Shown here: in pieces, positions 1-6,511 of the stretch
Position numbering within the stretch: position 1 is the stretch's first letter
Layout of the letters: each line of letters opens with the position of its first letter
NCBI GenBank assembly: GCA_946405045.1
Contig: CAMJFV010000095.1
Span: 1 to 6,996, forward strand
Length of the DNA stretch: 6,996 bases
Direction: 5' to 3'
From: an uncultured Bacteroidales bacterium
GTDB lineage: Bacteria > Bacteroidota > Bacteroidia > Bacteroidales > Paludibacteraceae
Notes under the pieces: generated by a model
The model's input: the letters and a program-made list of their open reading frames with translations, nothing else
What the model was told of the DNA's origin: nothing
Database searches by the model: none
Made by a program: the position numbers and the translations under genes

Positions 1-1
1 T

Positions 2-1000
2 TTCGACATCTCAATATTATGTGAAAAGATAAAAAGAAAACTTAATAATAATAACAACCCATCATGGAAATTTAGTAATAGAAACTTAATTTTAGATATT
101 CTATTTTCAGTAGTATATCAGTCCAAGAATTCCTCATTTATCATAGAATACATTTCAAAAATCATTGGAGACGAATATTTGTTTGAAACTAAAAGAAAAG
201 AATACGAAAGAAAATATTCAAAAAAAACAGAGACGAACAACGAGAAAAGTCAAACGGAGAAAGAAAATAAAAAAGGAAATAATAGCAATAAAAAGAATGA
301 CCCTAATAGTCTATTTGTGACCCTGACACTTGAATTGCTGGTGGAAGCGATGAAAGTAGACCGGTCGAAAATGGTGTGTGAACTCGACGTCATAAAGGCC
401 TTTATCATGAAATATGATAAGGAGAATTTTCAGGAGAGAGTGTTGGAGGTGAAAAAATACCTGAGCTATGAATATATCGAAATGAACGTGGAAGGTGCAT
501 GCACTAGAATCAACAAACAATTCCGTCAAGACTATAAAAAAAGAGAGGAAATATTAAAATTCCTGGTTGATCTAATCTATGCAGACGAGACATGCACTAA
601 TATTGAATACAACTTCCTAAAAAAGGTGGCAGAGAGGCTGAAAGTTTCAAAGTCTGCCTTTGATTTCATGAGAATGAAATACGAAAACAGAAAAAATAAG
701 AGCAAGCAGAATAGCAAACAACAGAGCAACAAGCAAAACAACAACTCCAAGAGCAATAACAAACAAAACGATTCTCAACCTAAATACACTAGTGAGTTGG
801 AAAAAGCTTATGCCGCACTCGGAATCTCCCAAGACGCCACAGACAAAGAGATTAGTGCAACCTGGAGAAACTTGATGCGCGTCAACCATCCGGATTTAAT
901 GGAAAAGCAAGGAGCAGAAGCAGTCAGAAAAGCTACTGCCAAATGTCAAGAAATCAACAAAGCTTTTGAAATCATAAAGGCTAGCAGAGGAATGAGATGA
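2..1000 (+). CDS. TerB-like tandem-domain protein with C-terminal J domain (5' partial)
   Basis: The frame is open from the left edge to the TGA at 998-1000, giving 332 visible residues, so the true start lies outside the window. The last 70 residues (about 263-332) form a J domain with the diagnostic HPD tripeptide (VNHPDLM, bases 887-895), the motif by which J proteins stimulate Hsp70 (DnaK) ATPase. Residues 103-227 resemble a TerB-like all-helical domain, as in DjlA-type co-chaperones. Residues 5-72 look like the second half of another such domain: CEKIKRKL, ILDILFSVVY, IEY and KEYERKY match CTRINKQF, ILKFLVDLIY, IEY and MKYENRK of the second copy. Linkers at about 73-102 and 229-262 are rich in K, N, Q, S and E. 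A TTG at base 179 with GGAG upstream could be read as a start, but it would cut the repeated domain. Whether the protein is membrane-anchored like DjlA cannot be seen. The client is unknown. Confidence 0.85.
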   Translation, partial: FDISILCEKIKRKLNNNNNPSWKFSNRNLILDILFSVVYQSKNSSFIIEYISKIIGDEYLFETKRKEYERKYSKKTETNNEKSQTEKENKKGNNSNKKNDPNSLFVTLTLELLVEAMKVDRSKMVCELDVIKAFIMKYDKENFQERVLEVKKYLSYEYIEMNVEGACTRINKQFRQDYKKREEILKFLVDLIYADETCTNIEYNFLKKVAERLKVSKSAFDFMRMKYENRKNKSKQNSKQQSNKQNNNSKSNNKQNDSQPKYTSELEKAYAALGISQDATDKEISATWRNLMRVNHPDLMEKQGAEAVRKATAKCQEINKAFEIIKASRGMR

Positions 1001-1015
1001 CAACGACGTCATATT

Positions 1016-1037
1016 TAATCCCAAAAATCGTGGATTA
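1016..1037 (+). terminator. Weak hairpin after the J-domain gene
   Basis: TAATCC (1016-1021) pairs with GGATTA (1032-1037) around a 10-base loop, 16 bases after the stop codon, and is followed by TTT. Six base pairs and three T residues make a poor intrinsic terminator, but no better candidate lies in the 258-base gap before the next gene. Confidence 0.2.
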
Positions 1038-1163
1038 TTTATGGCTGTTAATGTTTTTCATTCAATGTAAGCAACACCAATGTTTACCGGTTATACTTGT
1101 TAATAAAACATAAAAAGCCATGAAATACTGACTACAGTGATTTTTCTCATCCATATAATAGTT

Positions 1164-1171
1164 TATCTTTG
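1164..1171 (+). promoter_or_regulatory. Candidate -7 element for the NlpC/P60 lipoprotein gene
   Basis: TATCTTTG matches the Bacteroidota -7 consensus TAnnTTTG and would place transcription start near 1177, about 80 bases before the ATG. No convincing TTTG -33 box lies 19-21 bases upstream, only a T-run near 1140-1145, so the call is tentative. A small hairpin, TTGGCT (1194-1199) with AGCCAA (1213-1218), would fall in the 5' untranslated region. I see no gene in 1001-1258. Confidence 0.35.
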
Positions 1172-1258
1172 TAAAAATAGAGACAAAATCAATTTGGCTG
1201 TTTTCTTTATAAAGCCAACTTAATTGAGAGTGTACAAATGATTAAAATATGAATATTT

Positions 1259-1840
1259 ATGAGAAAGGTATTATTTATTGGCTTAGTATGTTCAGGTTTG
1301 GCTTTGACAGTAAATTCTTGTAGCGGATCGTCTGAATCTCCATCAAAAACAGAATCTGAAAGCACAACAGTAGAAGCGTCTGACCAACCAGTCAAAAAAG
1401 TCAGATACGCAAGTTTGGAATTGGACAAGCTATCCACCACATTAGGAGTCACTGTAGAGCAGGATGATGATGTTGAACTATTCCGTGAAGTTGCGACGTG
1501 GGTAGGGACACCATATAAAAGTTCAGGTGCCGACAAGGATGGAGCCGACTGCTCAGGATTTGTGAATGCCGTCTACGACAAGGTATACAACATAAGTATA
1601 CCACGTCAGACTTCAAAAATTTACGAAAAATCAAGAAGAATCGAATTGGAAGACGCAGAGTCTGGCGATTTGGTGTTCTTCCGTACAGATGGGAAGACGA
1701 ATCAGACACCGAACTATATGGGTATTTACTTGAAAGAAAACCGTTTTGTAGTAATGTCTTCAAAAGGTTTGAAATTCGAAAGTATGTCTTCATCGTACTA
1801 CAAAAAGAATTTCGTTTGTGCTGCGACAATAAAGGAGTAA
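1259..1840 (+). CDS. NlpC/P60-fold lipoprotein lacking the catalytic histidines
   Basis: This 193-residue protein begins with a lipoprotein signal peptide: MRK, a hydrophobic stretch, and VNSC with Cys21 as the predicted lipidated residue, then a Ser/Glu/Thr-rich spacer to about residue 45. An NlpC/P60 domain follows from about residue 75. It shows WVGTPYKSSG, then the nucleophile motif DCSGF (Cys98), IPRQTS, and SGDLVFF. NlpC/P60 enzymes are normally cell-wall peptidases that cut peptidoglycan stem peptides with a Cys-His-polar triad. Here the usual HVGIYLG...FVHAS segment reads NYMGIYLKENRFVVMSS, so the catalytic His is Tyr153 and the second His is Val165. The fold is recognisable but the enzyme may be inactive, or may use another base. 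The ATG at 1259 is chosen because it begins the signal peptide; the ATG at 1249 is out of frame. It is probably monocistronic, between a J-domain gene on the same strand and the convergent trp operon. Confidence 0.88.
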   Translation: MRKVLFIGLVCSGLALTVNSCSGSSESPSKTESESTTVEASDQPVKKVRYASLELDKLSTTLGVTVEQDDDVELFREVATWVGTPYKSSGADKDGADCSGFVNAVYDKVYNISIPRQTSKIYEKSRRIELEDAESGDLVFFRTDGKTNQTPNYMGIYLKENRFVVMSSKGLKFESMSSSYYKKNFVCAATIKE

Positions 1841-1842
1841 AT

Positions 1843-1893
1843 CTGATTTAACTAGCGACAATAAAAAATAAGTTCATTTAAATCAGCTTATTT
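1843..1893 (+). terminator. Possible 3' hairpins of the lipoprotein transcript
   Basis: Two mutually exclusive stems follow the lipoprotein gene: CTGATTTAA (1843-1851) with TTAAATCAG (1878-1886), and AAATAAG (1866-1872) with CTTATTT (1887-1893). Both are A/T-rich, have long loops and lack a proper T-tract, so either could be a weak terminator or chance pairing. Confidence 0.2.
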
Positions 1894-1916
1894 CCACATA
1901 TTTATATAAAACAGGC

Positions 1917-1951
1917 AAAAAAGAGAAGACGGAGTTTTCCCCCGTCTTCTC
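1917..1951 (-). terminator. Intrinsic terminator of the trp operon
   Basis: Read on the minus strand, GAGAAGACGG (1951-1942) pairs perfectly with CCGTCTTCTC (1932-1923) around a 9-base loop and is followed by six T residues (1922-1917). This is a classic Rho-independent terminator, 23 bases after the trpG stop. On the plus strand the hairpin is followed by CCCAATAATA, not a T-tract, so it serves the trp operon. It shows the operon ends after trpG. Confidence 0.92.
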
Positions 1952-1974
1952 CCAATAATAATAAACTGTTCGTT

Positions 1975-2538
1975 TTAGTGTTCCAACCAGTTCTTTATCA
2001 TCTGCTTACCATCTGGCGTAAGCACTGATTCCGGATGGAACTGAATGCCTCTGATATCAAACGTCTTGTGACGTAACGCCATCACCTGTCCTTCTCCAGA
2101 TACAGCTGTGATTTCCAAATCTGCTGGGAATCCTTTAGCGTCGACTACCCATGAATGGTATCTTCCGACTGGGATTCGTCTGTTCAAACCAGCAAACACA
2201 TAATCATCTACAGTGATGTCGATATCTGTCTGTACTCCATGGAACACATCTGACAGATTCGTCAATGTGCCTCCAAAACTTTCTCCGATAGCCTGATGTC
2301 CAAGACATACTCCAAGAATTGGCTTTTTACCCTTGTACTCGGCAATCACATCCATAAGCAGTCCGGCTTCTGTAGGGATACCTGGACCTGGACTTAAAAT
2401 TATTTTATCAAACTGCTGCAAATCAGACAATTTGAACTGATCGTTTCTATACACTGTAACGTCTGCACCCAATGCCTTGACCAAGTGCGAGAGGTTGTAT
2501 GTGAATGAATCGTAGTTGTCTATAATTACTATTTTCAT
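1975..2538 (-). CDS. trpG: Anthranilate synthase component II (glutamine amidotransferase)
   Basis: This class I glutamine amidotransferase supplies ammonia from glutamine to TrpE for making anthranilate from chorismate. The 187 residues match the full length of a stand-alone TrpG. Visible family motifs are IIDNYDSFTYNL at the N-terminus, the oxyanion-region LSPGPG (residues 48-53), the nucleophile elbow GVCLGHQ with Cys78, and the catalytic pair in FHPES (His168, Glu170). The HGVQTDI and RYHSWVV segments are typical of the TrpG/PabA group, so the same protein could also serve PabB in folate synthesis, as in some bacteria; this is inference. The gene starts 23 bases after the trpE stop, is the last gene of the operon, and is not fused to TrpD or TrpE. 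A strong terminator follows. Confidence 0.96.
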   Translation of the reverse strand: MKIVIIDNYDSFTYNLSHLVKALGADVTVYRNDQFKLSDLQQFDKIILSPGPGIPTEAGLLMDVIAEYKGKKPILGVCLGHQAIGESFGGTLTNLSDVFHGVQTDIDITVDDYVFAGLNRRIPVGRYHSWVVDAKGFPADLEITAVSGEGQVMALRHKTFDIRGIQFHPESVLTPDGKQMIKNWLEH

Positions 2539-2561
2539 ATATTCTACATTTAAACAGCTTC

Positions 2562-3956
2562 TTAAATTTCCTCAGCAAGTGTGATGGCACGACGCAATGC
2601 GCCCAACTTATTGTTCACCTCCTGCAACTCATACTCCTCGTTGCTCTTGGCAACAATTCCACCACCAGCTTGGAACCATAATTCACCGCCACGGCTCACA
2701 AATGTACGGATTGTGATCGCCTGGTTCAACGACTTGTTCAAGCCGATAAATCCAATACATCCACCGTAAGCGCCACGGTTGTGCGGTTCATACTCAGAAA
2801 TCAACTGCATAGCTCTTACCTTTGGTGCACCTGAAAGTGTTCCAGCAGGGAAAGTGTCGATGAAGGCCTTGATCGGATCGGCATCCTTGTCGAGTGTACC
2901 ACGGACACGGCTAACCAAGTGGATAACATGGCTGTAATACTGCATCTCCTTGTACTTCTCCACATACACGTCGTGGCAATTGCGTGACAAATCGTTACGG
3001 GCAAGATCCACAAGCATCACATGCTCTGCGTTCTCCTTTGGATCATCGTGAAGATACTGGGCATTCTTGGCATCCTGTGCTGCGTCGCCAGTACGTTTTG
3101 TTGTGCCCGCAATCGGATCGATATAAGCCTGATCACCATCTATACGGCAGTGAGTCTCTGGACTTGATCCGAAGATTCTGAAACCGCCGAAATCAAAATA
3201 GAATAGGTATGGCGACGGGTTGATGCTTCTCAACGCACGATACAACTTGAAATCGTCTCCCTCATACTTCTGGATGAAACGTCTCGACAACACAATCTGG
3301 AAGACATCACCTCGCATACAGTGAGCGATACCCTTGCGGATATTTGCCTTATGCTCCTCGTCTGTCAACGGACTTGAAGTCTCACCGATCGCATGGAACT
3401 CATAATTGTTGATCTTACCTCCACGGATCGCTGTGCGAACTCTCTCGATTCCACTTTTCTCTCCATCCTGAACCATCTCCACAATCATCATCTCATTATT
3501 GAAATCGTTGAAGACGATGATGTAACGATACAATATATACAGCATATCTGGAGCGTCGGCCAACGGATTAACCTCATCCTTAACCTTGATATCCTCAAAA
3601 TAGCGGACAGCGTTGAATGAAGTATATCCATATAATCCACAGAAGTTGGAACATTCACCATCTACAGAAATCTCTTTCAAAAAATCATTGATGGCATGAT
3701 CAGAACGATAAGAATGGTCTACAACATGCTCACGTCTGCTTCCATCTGGGAATCTCATATATGATTTTCCATGGCTGATAGATACGCTTGCAATAGGCTC
3801 CAATCCGATGAATGAACGGTTGTTCTCACCGCCATGGTAATCAGAACTTTCCATCAATGCACTTTGTGAATATAGGTCGCGGACACGAAGATATGTCTCG
3901 ACGGGAGTGTGCATATCTCCCAAAAGAGTCACGACATTTGTTTTGAACTTATACAT
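2562..3956 (-). CDS. trpE: Anthranilate synthase component I
   Basis: TrpE converts chorismate and ammonia to anthranilate, the first committed step of tryptophan synthesis, in complex with TrpG. The 464-residue protein is full length. The N-terminal domain carries LMESSD (residues 34-39), matching the LLES tryptophan-binding motif, and NPSPYLFY (246-253) matches the second allosteric segment, so feedback inhibition by tryptophan is probably retained. The chorismate-binding domain shows GDVFQIVLSRRF (216-227), GSSPE (263-267), PIAGTTKRTGD (281-291), ENAEHVMLVDLARND (308-322), FPAGTLSGAPK (369-379), GAYGGCIGF (395-403) and QAGGGIVAKS (429-438). These features fit TrpE better than PabB, as do the adjacent trpG and the Trp-codon leader. 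The ATG lies 4 bases after the trpA stop, which suggests translational coupling. Confidence 0.96.
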   Translation of the reverse strand: MYKFKTNVVTLLGDMHTPVETYLRVRDLYSQSALMESSDYHGGENNRSFIGLEPIASVSISHGKSYMRFPDGSRREHVVDHSYRSDHAINDFLKEISVDGECSNFCGLYGYTSFNAVRYFEDIKVKDEVNPLADAPDMLYILYRYIIVFNDFNNEMMIVEMVQDGEKSGIERVRTAIRGGKINNYEFHAIGETSSPLTDEEHKANIRKGIAHCMRGDVFQIVLSRRFIQKYEGDDFKLYRALRSINPSPYLFYFDFGGFRIFGSSPETHCRIDGDQAYIDPIAGTTKRTGDAAQDAKNAQYLHDDPKENAEHVMLVDLARNDLSRNCHDVYVEKYKEMQYYSHVIHLVSRVRGTLDKDADPIKAFIDTFPAGTLSGAPKVRAMQLISEYEPHNRGAYGGCIGFIGLNKSLNQAITIRTFVSRGGELWFQAGGGIVAKSNEEYELQEVNNKLGALRRAITLAEEI

Positions 3957-3960
3957 AGTC

Positions 3961-4734
3961 TCAACCTTTAATTTTCTTGATTAGTGAACTTACCGCATCC
4001 TCAATTGTAGGGTTTGCATCAAGCTCCTTGATAAATTGGCTACCTACGATAGCACCGCAGGAATTGTCGGCAGCGGCACGGAATGTCTCATGGTTTGAAA
4101 CTCCGAATCCGACCAAAGTAGGATTCTTCAAATTCATAGCCTTGATACGCTTGAAATAATCCTGCTTGCTCTGCTCGAAACTGCTCTGTGCACCTGTTGT
4201 GCTGGCAGACGAAACCATATATACGAAGCCTGAACTTGCCTCGTCGATCTTACGAACTCTCTCCTCACTTGTCTCTGGAGTGATCAAATGGATGAAATCA
4301 AGACCATATTTCTCCACAATCGGACGATACTCCGCATTATACTCATCAAGAGGAAGGTCTGGAAGGATAATTCCGTCGATACCGATCTCTTTCGCTTTCT
4401 TGCAGAAATCATCAAAACCAAACTGCATAGCGCAATTGATATAACCCATAAGAATCAACGGGATGTCTGTCACCTTACGGATATCCTTGATCTGCTCAAA
4501 AAGCAGTTTCTGTGAAATGCCATTCTTCAAAGCGATAGAGTTACTACGCTGAATAACAGGACCGTCAGCCAACGGATCTGAGAATGGAATTCCAATTTCA
4601 ATCATGTCCACACCAGCATCAGACAATGCCTTGATGATTCGTGGAGCCGAGTCTACTGTGGGATAACCAGATGAGAAGTAGACCGAAAGTATATCTTTGC
4701 CTTTTTCTTTGAAAAGACGTGAAATCCTAGTCAT
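3961..4734 (-). CDS. trpA: Tryptophan synthase alpha subunit
   Basis: TrpA cleaves indole-3-glycerol phosphate to indole and glyceraldehyde 3-phosphate; indole is channelled to TrpB. The TIM-barrel signature MIEIGIPFSDPLADGP contains the catalytic pair, Glu46 and Asp57, equivalent to Glu49 and Asp60 of the enteric enzyme. Further motifs are LILMGYIN, GIDGIILPDLPLDE, VYMVSSASTTGAQ and the phosphate-binding GFGVSNHET. I place the start at the ATG at 4734, giving 257 residues beginning MTRISRLFKEK, which matches the family N-terminus. The frame is open a further 17 codons to a TTG at 4785, but that part is a repeat-like intergenic sequence with no family similarity. The gap to trpB is 85 bases and the trpE start is 4 bases downstream. 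Confidence 0.95.
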   Translation of the reverse strand: MTRISRLFKEKGKDILSVYFSSGYPTVDSAPRIIKALSDAGVDMIEIGIPFSDPLADGPVIQRSNSIALKNGISQKLLFEQIKDIRKVTDIPLILMGYINCAMQFGFDDFCKKAKEIGIDGIILPDLPLDEYNAEYRPIVEKYGLDFIHLITPETSEERVRKIDEASSGFVYMVSSASTTGAQSSFEQSKQDYFKRIKAMNLKNPTLVGFGVSNHETFRAAADNSCGAIVGSQFIKELDANPTIEDAVSSLIKKIKG

Positions 4735-4754
4735 AATCGTATAGAAGTTAATGA

Positions 4755-4815
4755 TTAACGGTGAATAGTCAATAGTTATCTCCAATTCTTAACTCTTAAC
4801 TATTAATTCTTAATT
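4755..4815 (-). repeat. Degenerate heptamer repeat tract between trpB and trpA
   Basis: On the minus strand this A/T-rich stretch reads as 7-base units in register: AGTTAAG (4801-4795) and AGTTAAG (4794-4788), then AACTATT (4777-4771), GACTATT (4770-4764) and CACCGTT (4763-4757). It is preceded by AATTAAGAATTAAT. It begins right after the trpB stop and ends just before the trpA start. No coding similarity or strong hairpin is visible. It resembles the short AATTAAGAATTA-type intergenic tracts I associate with Bacteroidales genomes, which I cannot check here. Confidence 0.5.
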
Positions 4816-4819
4816 AAAA

Positions 4820-6007
4820 TCACTTAAGATGCTTTAAATAAGTCTGCATATCCTTGTCGCCACGTCCAGAGACTGTCAAAACAACGACATCGTCTTTCTT
4901 GAACTTATCCTTCATTCTTGGAAGAAGAGCCAAAGCGTGAGCACTCTCAAGAGCAGGGATGATACCTTCAAGTTTAGTAAGTTCGAACGCAGCATCAAGA
5001 GCCTCCTGGTCTGTGATTGGAAGAACCTTGCTTCTGCCATCCTTGAACATCTGGCAATGCATAGGTCCGACGCCAGGATAATCGAGTCCGGCAGAGATTG
5101 AATATGGCTCAATGATCTGTCCATCCTCAGTCTGCATCACATACATTTTAGAACCATGAAGGATTCCAACAGTACCGATATTCAAAGACGCTGCAGTCTC
5201 ACCAGTCTCTACACCAAGACCGCCAGCCTCAGCAAGAACGATGTTTACTCTCTCGTCTCCTTTATAATGATAGATAGTACCCGCAGCATTTGATCCGCCA
5301 CCGATGCAAGCCATCAGATAGTCTGGATAATCCCTACCCTCTTTCTCCTTGATCTGCCACTTAATCTCTTCACTGATAACACTCTGCATTCTTGCCACCA
5401 TCTCAGGATATGGGTGAGGACCCATCGTACTACCGATGATGTAGAAAGTGTCACGTGGATTGCAACACCAGTCACGGATAGCCTCGTTGCAGGCATCCTT
5501 TAGAGTCTTGTTACCACTCTGTACAGGCACCACAGTCGCACCCAACATCTTCATTCTCTCCACATTAGGTTTCTGACGCTCAACATCAGTAGCACCCATA
5601 TACACGACGCATGGAAGATTCATAAGAGCACAAGCTGTAGCAGTAGCCACACCATGCTGGCCGGCTCCCGTCTCACAAATAATTCGCGTCTTTCCCATTT
5701 TCTTCGCAAGAAGAATCTGGCCAAGAGAGTTGTTGATTTTATGAGCTCCAGTGTGATTCAAATCCTCACGTTTAAGATAGATCTTGCAACCGTATTTTTC
5801 GCTCAAACGGCTTGCATAGTAAAGCGGAGAAGGACGACCAACATAATCTTTTAGAAGAGCATGAAACTCTTCCTTGAAATCCTTGCTGTTCATGATCGCC
5901 TCATACTGCTCCTGAAGGTCATAAACCACCTTGTGAAGAATCTCTGGGATATAGCTTCCTCCGAATTCTCCGTAGTAACCATCTTTGCTTACTTCGTAAT
6001 TTTTCAT
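4820..6007 (-). CDS. trpB: Tryptophan synthase beta subunit
   Basis: TrpB is the PLP enzyme that condenses indole with serine to tryptophan, working as an alpha2-beta2 complex with TrpA. The 395 residues match the usual TrpB1 length (about 390-400). The N-terminus has GYYGEFGGSYIPE; the PLP-binding lysine is Lys90 in HTGAHKINN; the catalytic glutamate is Glu112 in ETGAGQHG; the phosphate-binding loop is GGGSNAAG (236-243); and SGRGDKD near the C-terminus holds the serine that contacts the PLP ring. The short form and the standard motifs mark it as conventional TrpB rather than the longer TrpB2 type. It is the first structural gene of the operon, its ATG 32 bases downstream of the last U of the leader terminator, so its expression should depend directly on attenuation. 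Confidence 0.97.
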   Translation of the reverse strand: MKNYEVSKDGYYGEFGGSYIPEILHKVVYDLQEQYEAIMNSKDFKEEFHALLKDYVGRPSPLYYASRLSEKYGCKIYLKREDLNHTGAHKINNSLGQILLAKKMGKTRIICETGAGQHGVATATACALMNLPCVVYMGATDVERQKPNVERMKMLGATVVPVQSGNKTLKDACNEAIRDWCCNPRDTFYIIGSTMGPHPYPEMVARMQSVISEEIKWQIKEKEGRDYPDYLMACIGGGSNAAGTIYHYKGDERVNIVLAEAGGLGVETGETAASLNIGTVGILHGSKMYVMQTEDGQIIEPYSISAGLDYPGVGPMHCQMFKDGRSKVLPITDQEALDAAFELTKLEGIIPALESAHALALLPRMKDKFKKDDVVVLTVSGRGDKDMQTYLKHLK

Positions 6008-6039
6008 ATATGTAAATCTTTTTTATTTTTTCGAACATT

Positions 6040-6074
6040 AAAAAAGGCTGTCTCACATTAAGTGAAACAGCCTT
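6040..6074 (-). terminator. Attenuator terminator in the trp leader
   Basis: On the minus strand the arm AAGGCTGTTTCAC (6074-6062) pairs with GTGAGACAGCCTT (6056-6044) over 13 bp around the loop TTAAT. U-tract residues extend to 6040. The one irregular pair is a G-U wobble in the minus-strand RNA but a C-A mismatch in plus-strand RNA, so the structure is built for the trp direction. It stands between the trp promoter and trpB with no gene of its own to end, which is the arrangement of an attenuator. Confidence 0.88.
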
Positions 6075-6233
6075 ATGCTATCATTCAGTTACCTCTATAC
6101 ATAAACACAAAAAAGTCATTATCAGATTCGCGCCTTGAAGAATCCGACAATGAACCGCAAAATCATTTGCGTAAGCTTTTTGAATAGGCGACTGCTTCAC
6201 TTCTTAATTTCTCTGAAGAAAGCCACCATCGCC
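6060..6233 (-). promoter_or_regulatory. Alternative-pairing region of the trp attenuator
   Basis: Two exclusive pairings share one strand. Without a stalled ribosome, GGCGA (6233-6229) pairs with TCGCC (6191-6187), and GCTT/CTTC (6223-6215) pairs with GAAG/AAGC (6203-6194); this hairpin includes the Trp codons. If the ribosome stalls there, AAGTGAAGCAG (6202-6192) is free to pair with CTGTTTCACTT (6070-6060), 11 bp with one G-U plus a nearby CCT/AGG, which destroys the terminator 5' arm. Between them lie two small hairpins: CGCAAA/TTTGCG (6171-6156) with the leader stop codon in its loop, and CGGATTC/GAATCTG (6146-6123). These map to segments 1 to 4 of a classical trp attenuator. Pairings were found by eye; no energies were computed. 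Confidence 0.75.
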
Positions 6234-6261
6234 AATACCTATGTATTATTTGGTAATTCAT
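6163..6261 (-). CDS. trpL: trp operon leader peptide (32 codons)
   Basis: The ATG at 6261 opens a 32-codon frame ending with TGA at 6165-6163. The peptide begins MNYQIIHRYWRWWLSS and ends in SLRK. Three Trp codons fall within four codons (positions 10, 12 and 13), far above chance for so short a frame. The start lies roughly 15 bases downstream of the predicted transcription start and the frame runs into the attenuator. Its role would be to sense charged tRNA-Trp: when it is scarce, the ribosome stalls at codons 10-13, leaving bases from about 6210 onward free to form the antiterminator. The peptide itself probably has no function after synthesis. It is too short for usual gene finding. Confidence 0.85.
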   Translation of the reverse strand: MNYQIIHRYWRWWLSSEKLRSEAVAYSKSLRK

Positions 6262-6283
6262 AAAATTCAATGGTTTTCAGATG

Positions 6284-6314
6284 CAAAATTAGATAAGTTT
6301 ACGAAAAGTACAAA
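6284..6314 (-). promoter_or_regulatory. Bacteroidota-type promoter of the trp operon
   Basis: On the minus strand TTTG (6314-6311) is separated by exactly 19 bases from TAATTTTG (6291-6284). This matches the primary Bacteroidota consensus, TTTG, 19-21 bases, TAnnTTTG. Transcription should begin near 6277, giving a leader of about 270 bases before trpB. No operator-like inverted repeat is evident next to it, in keeping with control by attenuation instead of a repressor. Confidence 0.85.
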
Positions 6315-6511
6315 ATATTTGACGATTTTTTTGGCGAATTATAAATAATTTGAAATTTATATACGACCTGTCCAAACGCTTTAATTTTTAGACATTTGAT
6401 TTCAACATTCATACGCCATCACCTATACATAGTCACACTAGCTATTGCATAGGGATTATTTCAATTCCGTTAAATTTCAGCCCAGCCAAAAGTATCAGAC
6501 AATTATTTTTC
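6315..6511. other. Non-coding spacer between divergent promoters
   Basis: This A/T-rich stretch separates the trp promoter from the divergent lipoprotein promoter. I found no gene, tRNA, strong hairpin or clear inverted repeat in it. A plus-strand frame starting at 6445 is an overlap shadow of the lipoprotein gene and has no protein-like character. Confidence 0.5.

Noticed and set aside
577..889. Hydrophobic Leu/Phe-rich minus-strand frames resembling membrane proteins
   Set aside because: They are antisense to the Lys/Asn/Gln-rich linker of the J-domain gene, whose complement codes for Leu, Phe and Val by composition alone.
179..1000. J-domain protein starting at the TTG at 179 with GGAG upstream
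   Set aside because: The frame is open to the left edge and the upstream residues repeat the downstream TerB-like pattern, so the start lies outside the window.
1823..1865. 11-base direct repeat GCGACAATAAA at 1823-1833 and 1855-1865
   Set aside because: Two copies only, one of them inside the end of a gene, with no flanking structure of a mobile element or integration site; probably chance or a small local duplication.
2581..4515. Several 60-92 codon plus-strand frames opposite trpE and trpA
   Set aside because: They are antisense shadows of well-supported trp genes and have no motifs, promoter or terminator of their own.
4735..4785. 17-codon N-terminal extension of trpA from a TTG start
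   Set aside because: It translates a repeat-like intergenic tract, needs a TTG start, and the internal ATG at 4734 gives the family-typical N-terminus.
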